Shown: positions 1 through 5,676, counted from the stretch's first letter. The stretch: 6,100 nucleotides of DNA from an uncultured Alphaproteobacteria bacterium (GCA_903959715.1 CAJBXX010000131.1:1-6100), one strand, 5' to 3'. The notes: generated from the letters alone by a model not told the origin. Made by a program: numbers and translations.

Positions 1-923
1 ACGAATATAAAATTGCACAACAAGAGGCCAAAGATGTCGATGCGATGCTTGCTGATAGCAGTCTCGACAAAGAAATGCGCGACATGCTTGAGGAGGAAAA
101 ATTTACGCTTTCGAAAAAAGTTCCTGAGCTTGAGCATCAAATTAAAATTACACTTTTGCCCAAAGATTCCGCCGATGAAAAAAACGCGATTATCGAGGTG
201 CGAGCAGGCACGGGAGGCGAAGAGGCGGCACTTTTTGCTTACAAACTTTTTCACATGTATCAACGCTACGCCGAAAAGAAAAAATGGAAATTTGAAATTT
301 TGGCGATAGCCGACACCGGGCTTGGAGGCTACAAAGAAGCCTCGGCAATCATTGCCGGTCGCGGAGTTTTCGCGCGTTTAAAATTTGAATCGGGCGGGCA
401 TCGCGTGCAAAGAGTGCCTGAAACTGAAAGCGCGGGACGAGTTCACACTTCGGCGGCGACTGTTGCTGTTTTGCCCGAAGCCGAAGAAGTTGATATTAAA
501 ATTGAAGAAAAAGATTTAAGAATTGATGTTTTCCGTTCGTCGGGTCCGGGCGGGCAATCGGTCAACACGACGGATTCGGCGGTTAGAATTACGCATATTC
601 CAACCGGAGTTGTAGTTTCGATGCAAGATGAAAAATCGCAAATTAAAAATCGCGAAAAAGCCATGAAAGTTTTGCGTTCGAGAATTTATGAAGCCGAGAG
701 ATCGCGACTAGAAAAAGAGCGAGCGCTTGAACGAAAAGAGCAGGTTGGAAGTGGCGATCGTAGCGAAAGAATTCGCACTTATAATTTTCCGCAAAGTCGC
801 ATTACCGATCATCGTATAAACCTAACGAGTTATAGGATTGACGAGGTTATGATGGGCGAACTCGATGAGTTTGTAAATGCATTAATTGCGGATGATCAGG
901 TCCGCAAATTATCGCAGGAGTAA
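1..923 (+). CDS. prfA: Peptide chain release factor 1 (RF1), 5'-truncated by the window edge
   Basis: RF1 reads UAA and UAG stop codons on the ribosome and triggers hydrolysis of peptidyl-tRNA. The frame is open from base 3 and gives 306 residues, so about 50 N-terminal residues of a roughly 360-residue protein lie outside the window. The methionine at 45 is internal. Visible in order are the end of the N-terminal helical domain, the [15 protein letters not shown] segment (about 195-240), the stop-codon-recognition P-x-T tripeptide as PET (417-425) in [20 protein letters not shown], and the catalytic GGQ (549-557) within [17 protein letters not shown]. The conserved [16 protein letters not shown] and TDHRINLT segments follow. 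A P-x-T tripeptide, rather than the SPF of RF2, identifies RF1. The end [17 protein letters not shown] resembles rickettsial and other alphaproteobacterial RF1 as I remember them. The usual partner gene prmC, whose product methylates the GGQ glutamine, does not follow; a repeat-rich gap does. The gene is clearly richer in GC than the kinase that follows. Confidence 0.97.
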   Translation, partial: EYKIAQQEAKDVDAMLADSSLDKEMRDMLEEEKFTLSKKVPELEHQIKITLLPKDSADEKNAIIEVRAGTGGEEAALFAYKLFHMYQRYAEKKKWKFEILAIADTGLGGYKEASAIIAGRGVFARLKFESGGHRVQRVPETESAGRVHTSAATVAVLPEAEEVDIKIEEKDLRIDVFRSSGPGGQSVNTTDSAVRITHIPTGVVVSMQDEKSQIKNREKAMKVLRSRIYEAERSRLEKERALERKEQVGSGDRSERIRTYNFPQSRITDHRINLTSYRIDEVMMGELDEFVNALIADDQVRKLSQE

Positions 924-1049
924 TACCGCGTCCACTCTTAAATGATGCGACCGAATTTTTCAGGTCTCGTCTTTGCGCGCCTACTTATGTAGGCTTACGC
1001 AGACTCGCCTTCAAATTCAATCGCCTGATTTAAGATTGGAAGCGGTATT
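922..1049. repeat. Long imperfect palindrome (about 128 bp) starting on the prfA stop codon
   Basis: The ends AATACCGC (922-929) and GCGGTATT (1042-1049) are perfect inverted repeats. Pairing continues inward: TCCACTCTTAAAT (931-943) with ATTTAAGATTGGA (1028-1040, one mismatch), then GATGCGACCGAATTT (944-958) with AAATTCAATCGCCTG (1013-1027, partial), then GTCT (969-972) with AGAC (1001-1004). It closes on GCCTAC/GTAGGC (979-984/989-994) around a TTAT loop. The RNA would form one long rod-like hairpin. It could act as a transcription end or mRNA-protecting structure for prfA. Its size and shape also resemble palindromic mobile elements such as the Rickettsia palindromic elements or MITEs. I see no clear target-site duplication and no transposase. 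The palindrome is seen directly; the identity as a mobile element is inferred. Confidence 0.75.
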
Positions 1050-1057
1050 TGTTACAC

Positions 1058-1138
1058 ATTAAATTTGCTTCGCAAAATAAGATTTAATTAAATTTGCTTC
1101 GCAAAATAAGATTTAATTAAATTTGCTTCGCAAATTTA
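1058..1138. repeat. 29-bp tandem repeat, two full copies plus a partial third, each with an internal hairpin
   Basis: Copies lie at 1058-1086, 1087-1115 and 1116 to about 1138. The first two are identical; the third matches for 19 bases and then diverges. Each contains TTTGCTTCGCAAA, a stem with a TTC loop. In the third copy the palindrome is extended and perfect: AAATTTGCTTCGCAAATTT (1119-1137, 8-bp stem, 3-base loop). Repeats of this kind are usually short palindromic units that multiplied by slippage. No function can be assigned from the sequence. Confidence 0.85.
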
Positions 1139-1159
1139 GCTTTGAGTTGAATCGCTTCG

Positions 1160-1185
1160 TCGCGAATGAATCGCGACATCCGCGA
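1160..1185. repeat. Short TCGCGA-based inverted repeats
   Basis: The self-palindromic hexamer TCGCGA occurs twice (1160-1165 and 1171-1176). TCGCG (1171-1175) can also pair with CGCGA (1181-1185) across a five-base loop. It belongs to the hairpin cluster between prfA and the kinase gene. Function is unknown. Confidence 0.4.
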
Positions 1186-1239
1186 TGAATTTTGGGTTTT
1201 TTGAATTTTTGTTTTGACTAGCGCTTCGTCGCTTTTCTC

Positions 1240-1260
1240 AATCAAAATTTCATTTTGATT
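1240..1260. repeat. Perfect 9-bp stem-loop
   Basis: AATCAAAAT (1240-1248) and ATTTTGATT (1252-1260) form a perfect stem with a TTC loop. The flanks (about 1226-1239 and 1261-1275) extend the pairing imperfectly. The stem is AT-only apart from one G-C pair and has no T-tract after it, so it is not a convincing terminator. Confidence 0.55.
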
Positions 1261-1310
1261 TCGAAGACGACTCGCGGACGGGGATTGCGTCGCCTTTGGC
1301 TCCTGATCCC

Positions 1311-1359
1311 GTTATTCGCTAAAAATAGCCGTTTAGGCTATTTTTTAAACGCGAATAAC
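1311..1359. terminator. Nested hairpin with an intrinsic-terminator-like core, possibly bidirectional
   Basis: The outer arms GTTATTCGC (1311-1319) and GCGAATAAC (1351-1359) are perfect inverted repeats. Inside them AAAAATAGCC (1321-1330) pairs with GGCTATTTTT (1336-1345) around a GTTTA loop. The inner stem is followed on the + strand by a run of six T and preceded by a run of five A, so it could end transcription in either direction. It lies about 390 bases past prfA, with no other + strand gene between. The outer arms are unusual for a plain terminator and fit the palindromic-repeat cluster better, so function as a terminator is only likely. Confidence 0.55.
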
Positions 1360-1377
1360 CTTCGTCGCTTTTCTCAA

Positions 1378-1431
1378 AAATAGATTCGAGACTCTGATCC
1401 GCTTCGCTTTTACCAATACAAATAATTAAAC
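1378..1431 (+). other. Leader region of the histidine kinase gene, no clear promoter or RBS
   Basis: This segment precedes the kinase ATG. I see no well-spaced -35/-10 pair and no Shine-Dalgarno-like purine run just before the start; the last 20 bases are AT-rich. A TTGACT at 1214-1219 resembles a -35 box but has no good -10 at the right distance. Where the kinase transcript starts cannot be decided by eye. Confidence 0.3.
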
Positions 1432-2802
1432 ATGAAAATTAAAAAAAATAATTCATTAAAATTAAACCTAATTTTTAAACTCAATATTGTCTTGTTAATC
1501 ATTTCGACTTTGGTTTTTATCGTTAGCTTTAATGTTGGAAAAAGTGAAATAAATCAAGTATTTGATGCCGAATTAATTAAGTCGGCTCGACTTATTTTTG
1601 AACTCACCAAGCATGAAACTTTCATCAAAAATTCTTCACATCTTGATGAAAAACTTCATCAAAAATTTTTTAATCGCTATGATTACGAACTTCATGCTCA
1701 AGTGTGGAAAAATAATAAAATAATTTATAATTCTGGCGAATATTTAAATGCTTCAAATCCAACGGAAGAAGGCTTCAAAGATATTATAATTAATCAAGAA
1801 AATTGGCGAAGTTTTGCTTTTTTTGATAAAATAAATGACACTCGAATTTTAGTTATAGAAAAATTTCATATTCGTGAAAATTTAATTTTTGAAATCGCCC
1901 TCGCCTCTTCAATCGCTTTGTTTTTGCTATTATTTTTTATAATTATCGTGGTAATTTTGGTCGTGAACAAAGAGTTAAAATCCCTTAAAAATCTTGCCGA
2001 CGAAGTTTCGCTTATCTCATTGGCAAAAATTAAAAAAATCGAAGGAAACCACTTGCCCGAAGAGCTCAAGCCCTTTATTAATTCCTTCAATTCATTAATT
2101 GAAAAACTTTTAAATTCACTTGAAAACGAAAAAAGATTTACCGATTACGCCGCACACGAACTGAACACTCCACTTACGGCGATAAGGCTTCAAGCCCAAA
2201 TATTACTTAATCAAAATCATAATAAAAATCATCGTCAAGATTTTGAAAATTTGATTGAAGCGGTTGACGGAGCATCGCATTTAATCAATCAACTTCTTAC
2301 TCTTTCTAGAATTAATGGTGAATTAGATAAAAATTCGATGAAAAAAATTTCGGTGATAAATTTAATTAATGAAATTATTGAAAATTTTACCAAAGAAATT
2401 TCACAAAAAAATTTAAAAATTATTAAAAATTTTGAAAACATTTCATCAAAAAATAATGTTGCGCTTCACAAAATTTATTGCCAAATTCTTTTTAAAAATT
2501 TACTCGATAACGCCATCAAATACAGCCCAGACGACAGCGAAATAACAATCGATATTGAAAAAAATATCGACAATATTTCCATAAAAATTTGCAATTACAA
2601 CGACAATATTTCGTCAATCGATAGCAAAAAAGTTTTTGAAAATTTTTATCGATCGAACAAATCAAAAAACACTCGTAATATTATCGGATCAGGCTTGGGA
2701 CTTGCCATCGCCAAGAAAATTGTTGAGCTTCATAACGGCTCAATAAGCTTCAATTGCGTTAAAGATAAAGTGATAATTGAAATATTTTTAAAAAATTTTT
2801 AA
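1432..2802 (+). CDS. Membrane sensor histidine kinase, QseC/PmrB-like
   Basis: A two-component sensor: an extracytoplasmic signal drives autophosphorylation of a histidine and then transfer to a response regulator. The product has 456 residues, a normal length. TM1 is about residues 12-34. An extracytoplasmic part follows, starting with VFDAELIKSARLIFEL, which fits the 2CSK_N sensor domain of QseC-type kinases. TM2 is about 152-178, then a HAMP-like linker with the LPEELKPFINSFNSLIEKL segment. The dimerisation domain has RFTDYAAHELNTPLTAIRLQAQ with phospho-acceptor His242. The ATPase domain has the N box NLLDNAIKYSP (356-366), the F box VFENFYRS (401-408) and the G2 box GSGLGLAIAKKIVELHNG (419-436). 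The G1 box is degenerate: where D-x-G-x-G is expected there is N388-Y-N390-D-N392. No response regulator gene lies in the window, so the partner is elsewhere. The first ATG sits just before TM1; there is no Shine-Dalgarno. The gene is very AT-rich. Signal and target genes are unknown. Confidence 0.93.
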   Translation: MKIKKNNSLKLNLIFKLNIVLLIISTLVFIVSFNVGKSEINQVFDAELIKSARLIFELTKHETFIKNSSHLDEKLHQKFFNRYDYELHAQVWKNNKIIYNSGEYLNASNPTEEGFKDIIINQENWRSFAFFDKINDTRILVIEKFHIRENLIFEIALASSIALFLLLFFIIIVVILVVNKELKSLKNLADEVSLISLAKIKKIEGNHLPEELKPFINSFNSLIEKLLNSLENEKRFTDYAAHELNTPLTAIRLQAQILLNQNHNKNHRQDFENLIEAVDGASHLINQLLTLSRINGELDKNSMKKISVINLINEIIENFTKEISQKNLKIIKNFENISSKNNVALHKIYCQILFKNLLDNAIKYSPDDSEITIDIEKNIDNISIKICNYNDNISSIDSKKVFENFYRSNKSKNTRNIIGSGLGLAIAKKIVELHNGSISFNCVKDKVIIEIFLKNF

Positions 2803-2804
2803 GC

Positions 2805-2821
2805 CTTAAGCATATCTTAAG
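2805..2821. repeat. CTTAAG stem-loop between kinase and antiporter genes
   Basis: CTTAAG (2805-2810) and CTTAAG (2816-2821) pair across the loop CATAT. It lies three bases after the kinase stop, in the 77-base gap before the next gene. The stem is weak and lacks a T-tract directly after it, so it would not firmly separate the kinase from the transport genes. Confidence 0.35.
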
Positions 2822-2879
2822 AATTCCATTCTAATTTGTGGTAAATTTTTTTATTAAAATAAAATTAATTTATCAACAA

Positions 2880-3521
2880 ATGCTAGAAAATATAACGATA
2901 TTACTTCTACTGCCCGTAATCTTATCGCAATTTTCTTTTTTGGCAAAAAAATATAATTCTTGGTTTTTTGTTATTCAAATTTTGATTAGCATTATATGTC
3001 TTGAAGCCACTATTTCTCTCGCCATTTCACCCAAAATTTTCATTGTCGATTTAGGATTTTTTTCGCTAAAATTTATGTGCGATATTTATAGCTATTTCTT
3101 CGGAATCCTTGTGAGCGTAGTATGGATTTTAACAATTCTTTATTCTTATTCTTATGTTAATAAAGAAATTCATGGCAAAAAAATTACTAAATTTTTTTAT
3201 TACATTTGCTTAACCATCTTTTGCACTTACGGCAACGCCTACGCCGGCAATTTAGAAACATTTTTTATATTTTATTTTTTAATGATTTTATTAACCGCAC
3301 CGTTAATAATTTTGGAAATTAATAAATACACCGTGAGAGCTTATAAAATCTATTTAAAGACGCATATTTATACTTCGATTTTTTTATTTTTGCCCGCCAT
3401 AATTTTGTTAAAATATTTTAAAATTAACACCGATTTTATTGCTGATGATCGCGATTTCTTGCTACAAAATCATGAATTGGCAAGTTTAATAATGTTTTTA
3501 TTTATTTTTCGGAATTGCTAA
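2880..3521 (+). CDS. NuoL/MrpA-like proton-conducting antiporter protein, N-terminal part of a frameshifted gene
   Basis: This part holds about the first six membrane helices of a protein of the proton-conducting antiporter family (complex I subunits NuoL/M/N, Mrp antiporter subunits, DabB). I prefer the ATG at 2880 (MLENITILLLLP), which puts the first membrane helix at the start as is usual in the family. A GTG in frame at 2838 would add 14 residues; neither has a Shine-Dalgarno. Family marks are CDIYSYFFGILVSVVWILTILYSYSYV, then GNLETFFIFYFLMILLTAPLI in the TM5 region. In NuoL and MrpA this TM5 stretch carries an essential glutamate, usually as W/Y-E. Here the aligned residue is Phe133 (codon 3276-3278), an unusual loss. 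The frame ends at TAA 3519-3521, in the middle of the family's conserved core, and the rest continues one frame over. Joined, the two parts give 479 residues, normal for the family. Fragmentation may be a real mutation, a sequence error, or recoding. Confidence 0.75.
   Translation: MLENITILLLLPVILSQFSFLAKKYNSWFFVIQILISIICLEATISLAISPKIFIVDLGFFSLKFMCDIYSYFFGILVSVVWILTILYSYSYVNKEIHGKKITKFFYYICLTIFCTYGNAYAGNLETFFIFYFLMILLTAPLIILEINKYTVRAYKIYLKTHIYTSIFLFLPAIILLKYFKINTDFIADDRDFLLQNHELASLIMFLFIFRNC
3493..3521 (+). other. Frameshift zone inside the NuoL-like gene
   Basis: Only these 29 bases are open in both the upstream and the downstream frame, so the shift must lie here. Removing one T from the T5 run at 3505-3509 gives a continuous F-I-F-G-I-A-K-N-C-V-L-P-F-H-K-W, exactly what the NuoL family shows before its conserved P-x-H/Q-x-W. 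The local codons are AUU UUU CGG. A Phe tRNA sitting on UUU can re-pair with UUC after a +1 slip, with a CGG arginine codon waiting, which is the layout of some known +1 frameshift sites. A homopolymer sequencing error or a recent inactivating insertion is simpler. Confidence 0.8.
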
Positions 3522-4320
3522 AAATTGCGTTTTACCTTTTCACAAATGGATTACACGAACAACTGTTGCGCCTACTCCCGTAAGCGCTCTTTTGCATTCG
3601 GTTTCGGCGGTAAAATCTGGCTCTTTCATAATTATCAAAATTGCGGTTTATATTTATTCACTAAATTATACCAAATTTCTTTCGGAAAATTTCTTTTATT
3701 GTGGATGGATTTTTTATTTATGTGGCATCACCGCGGTCTACTCCGCCTATCGTGCCTACAAAACCACCAAATTAAAAAGTCGCTTTGCTTACTCCACAAT
3801 TTCGCAATTATCTTACATTTTATCTTCAATTTTTATCGCCAATAAATTAGCGATTATGGGCGCGGTTTTGCACATAATTTCTCATTCCTTATGCAAAATT
3901 ACTTTATTTTTTATCGCTGGAATTTTTAGCTCGGTCTATGGCGTTCATAGCACCAAAGATGCCACCAAACTTGCTCCACATTTAAAATTTTGGATCGCAT
4001 GCTTGGCATTTTGTGGAGCCTCAATCATTGGCATACCTTATTTGCCAGGCTCTTTCGGCAAAGATTTAATGATAATTTCCGAAATGCAAACCCACCATTA
4101 TTCATCGGTAATTTTCTTAATTTGCGGAAGCCTCATCAACATTCTCTACATTTTTCCAATTATTAAAGCCGGATTTTTTTCCAAAAAAATTAGCAGAAAA
4201 AGTTTAATAAAAATTCCGTTAACCATGCGTTTAGCTATAATAATAGCGGTTTCGCTAGCTATCGGCATGAGTTATTTTATTAATGATTTAATCAATTTTT
4301 TCAAAATTTATGAAGTATAA
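3511..4320 (+). CDS. NuoL/MrpA-like proton-conducting antiporter protein, C-terminal part of the frameshifted gene
   Basis: This is the continuation of the gene starting at 2880, read in the +1 frame and carrying about TM7 to TM14. It has no start codon of its own near the junction; the first candidate is TTG at 3592, after conserved sequence has already begun, so it is not an independent gene. Numbered on the restored 479-residue protein, the conserved charged residues of NuoL are kept: Lys214 in FGIAKNC (NuoL Lys229), then PFHKW, APTPVSALLHSVSAVKSG, KSRFAYSTISQL with Lys299 (NuoL Lys305), HIISHSLCK with His331, His335 and Lys339 (NuoL His334, His338, Lys342), and FGKD with Lys394 (NuoL Lys399). 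The APTPVSALLHS...VKSG run points to the NuoL/MrpA/DabB branch rather than NuoM, NuoN or MrpD. There is no long NuoL lateral helix. No other complex I or Mrp gene is nearby, so a role in complex I is unlikely. The end overlaps the SulP start by 11 bases. Confidence 0.8.
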   Translation, partial: GIAKNCVLPFHKWITRTTVAPTPVSALLHSVSAVKSGSFIIIKIAVYIYSLNYTKFLSENFFYCGWIFYLCGITAVYSAYRAYKTTKLKSRFAYSTISQLSYILSSIFIANKLAIMGAVLHIISHSLCKITLFFIAGIFSSVYGVHSTKDATKLAPHLKFWIACLAFCGASIIGIPYLPGSFGKDLMIISEMQTHHYSSVIFLICGSLINILYIFPIIKAGFFSKKISRKSLIKIPLTMRLAIIIAVSLAIGMSYFINDLINFFKIYEV

Positions 4321-5581
4321 ATTAAAGCAAAATTTTAGCGCTGGTTTATTGGTTTCTTTTATCGCTTTGCCCTTATGTATCGCCATTTCAGGAGCCTCAG
4401 AATTTCCGTTGCTTGCGGGCGTACTCACCGCCATAATTGGCGGGATTTTAGTTTCACAAATTAATGGTTCACAAGTTGCTATTACGGGACCGGCGGCCGG
4501 AATGATCGTGGTAATTGTTGATGCGGTCGAAAAACTCGGTAATGGCAATAATTTCGAAGGCTATAAATATACTTTATCGGCGATAGTTTTCGCTAGCATC
4601 ATGCAGATTGCAACCTCTTATACCAAGCTTCCACAGCTCATGCGTAAATTTCCAGAATATATAATTCGTGGCATGATGATTGCGATTGGCACCATCGTTT
4701 TTCTTAAACAAATTTTTATTTTATGTGGGCATAAAGCACCCCGCGTAAGCACTCTTGAATTTTTTATTCATATCCCGAAGGAAGCTTTCTTGGGAGCTCA
4801 TCTCGAAAGTCTCGCACTCGGAATTTTTGCGATATTTTTTATTTTATTTTGGAAAAAATATTTAGAAAAAAAATATCAAATTTGTAAAATTATTCCGGTA
4901 TATTTACTAACAATTTTTATTGGCGCAATTTTGGCGCAGATATTTGATATTCAACATCATCAACATTTTATAATCAAAGCCTTCGCTGACCCACTAGAAT
5001 CAAGCTTTATAGCCATTTCAAAAAATATTTCTGACACCATAAATTTTCCAAATTTTTCATTGATTTATTCACTAAAATTTTGGATTGCAACTTTTACAAT
5101 TTACGCCGTCGGCTCTTTAGAAACAATACTTTCGGCAATCGCCATTGATAAAATTGATCCGCAAAAACGCCATACTAATTTATCAAAAGATATTCGGGCA
5201 ATTGGCATCGGCAACGCAATCTGTGGAAGTCTCGGCGCCTTGCCGATGATTGCCGAAATCGTTCGTAGTTCCGCCAGCATTTCTTACGGCGCCACCAATA
5301 AATTTGCCAATTTTTTTCACGGAATTTGCTTGTTATTGATGATTACTTTATTACAAAAATATTTAAATTTTATTCCACTTTCTATTTTGGCTGGAATGTT
5401 GATAATCATTGCCTTAACGATGATTAATATAAAAAATCTTATTGAACATTTTCATCAAAATAAAAAAGAGTTTTTTATAATTTTAGCGATTGTTTTTTTC
5501 ACTTTATATATTGATCTTTTGATGGGAATCGCAAGTGGCTTGTGCCTTCATTTTTTTGCTCACAAAAAATGGCAAAAATAA
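4310..5581 (+). CDS. SulP-family (SLC26-like) inorganic anion transporter without STAS domain
   Basis: A 423-residue membrane protein expected to carry an inorganic anion such as sulfate or bicarbonate across the inner membrane. The start AGLLVSFIALPLCIAISGAS (11-30) followed by PLLAGVLTAIIGGILVSQINGSQVAITGPAAG (33-64) is the SulP TM1-TM3 signature. Later come GSLETILSAIAIDKIDPQKRHTN (268-290), with the TM8 glutamate Glu271 near the anion site, and GNAICGSLGALPMIAEIVRSSASISYGATNKFANFFHG (301-338), with the TM10 Arg319-Ser320. The last helices end at about residue 416, and the protein stops after HKKWQK. The cytoplasmic STAS domain that usually makes SulP proteins 500-600 residues long is therefore absent. 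By eye the core resembles the bicarbonate-associated branch, but the substrate cannot be read from sequence. The ATG lies inside the end of the NuoL-like gene (overlap ATGAAGTATAA), suggesting translational coupling. No Shine-Dalgarno is visible. A 45-base AT-rich stretch and a REP-type hairpin follow. Confidence 0.93.
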   Translation: MKYKLKQNFSAGLLVSFIALPLCIAISGASEFPLLAGVLTAIIGGILVSQINGSQVAITGPAAGMIVVIVDAVEKLGNGNNFEGYKYTLSAIVFASIMQIATSYTKLPQLMRKFPEYIIRGMMIAIGTIVFLKQIFILCGHKAPRVSTLEFFIHIPKEAFLGAHLESLALGIFAIFFILFWKKYLEKKYQICKIIPVYLLTIFIGAILAQIFDIQHHQHFIIKAFADPLESSFIAISKNISDTINFPNFSLIYSLKFWIATFTIYAVGSLETILSAIAIDKIDPQKRHTNLSKDIRAIGIGNAICGSLGALPMIAEIVRSSASISYGATNKFANFFHGICLLLMITLLQKYLNFIPLSILAGMLIIIALTMINIKNLIEHFHQNKKEFFIILAIVFFTLYIDLLMGIASGLCLHFFAHKKWQK

Positions 5582-5625
5582 TTTTAATTTTATTATTAAA
5601 TCCAAAATCAATTTTAAAATTATTC

Positions 5626-5667
5626 TCCCCTCACCCTAACCCTCTTCCCGCAAGCGGGGAAAGGGGA
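5626..5667. repeat. GC-rich REP-type palindromic element
   Basis: A C-rich left half (TCCCCTCACCCTAACCC...) is followed by a hairpin. Bases 5640-5650 pair with 5655-5665 around a CAAG loop, with one mismatch and one G-T pair. The outer TCCCCT (5626-5631) can also pair with AGGGGA (5662-5667). Frames read through it spell PHPNPLPASGERG, the familiar product of REP-like repeats that occur in many proteobacteria and are often mis-called as proteins. It stands out against very AT-rich flanks. It sits between converging genes, 45 bases after the SulP stop and 9 bases past the tilS stop, and could stabilise or end both transcripts. There is no clean T-tract on either side. Confidence 0.8.
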
Positions 5668-5676
5668 TTGGAAAAA

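Larger units (their letters stand above)
1224..1377. repeat. 18-bp direct repeat pair (1224-1241 and 1360-1377)
   Basis: CTTCGTCGCTTTTCTCAA occurs at 1224-1241 and again, identically, at 1360-1377, with a 136-base offset. The segment between contains two hairpins (1240-1260 and 1311-1359). This could be a duplicated fragment of a dispersed repeat family, or the ends of a small inserted unit. No coding frame of note lies between the copies. Confidence 0.6.

Noticed and set aside
13..309. 98-codon + strand frame at the left end
   Set aside because: It runs out of frame inside prfA, whose reading frame is strongly conserved; the translation looks like no family.
443..664. Minus-strand frame opposite prfA
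   Set aside because: Antisense shadow of the conserved GGQ-region coding sequence.
1058..1138. A CRISPR array
   Set aside because: The 29-bp units follow each other without spacers and there are only about two and a half of them.
1214..1242. TTGACT at 1214-1219 as the -35 box of a promoter
   Set aside because: No acceptable -10 hexamer lies 16-18 bases downstream, and it falls within the repeat cluster.
1866..2090. Minus-strand frame opposite the kinase gene
   Set aside because: Antisense shadow of the TM2 and linker region; no recognisable protein.
1..2802. GC contrast between prfA and the kinase gene as a sign of horizontal transfer
   Set aside because: Hand counts of single lines give 25-33 G+C per 60 bases in prfA and 7-23 in the kinase. 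But conserved parts of SulP also reach about 34 per 60, so amino-acid content and conservation explain much of the difference.
3525..3845. 106-codon + strand frame after the frameshift
   Set aside because: It is the old frame continuing past the stop. The conserved NuoL residues lie in the other frame (3511-4320).
4288..4548. Minus-strand frame opposite the SulP start
   Set aside because: Antisense shadow of the conserved SulP N-terminal coding sequence.
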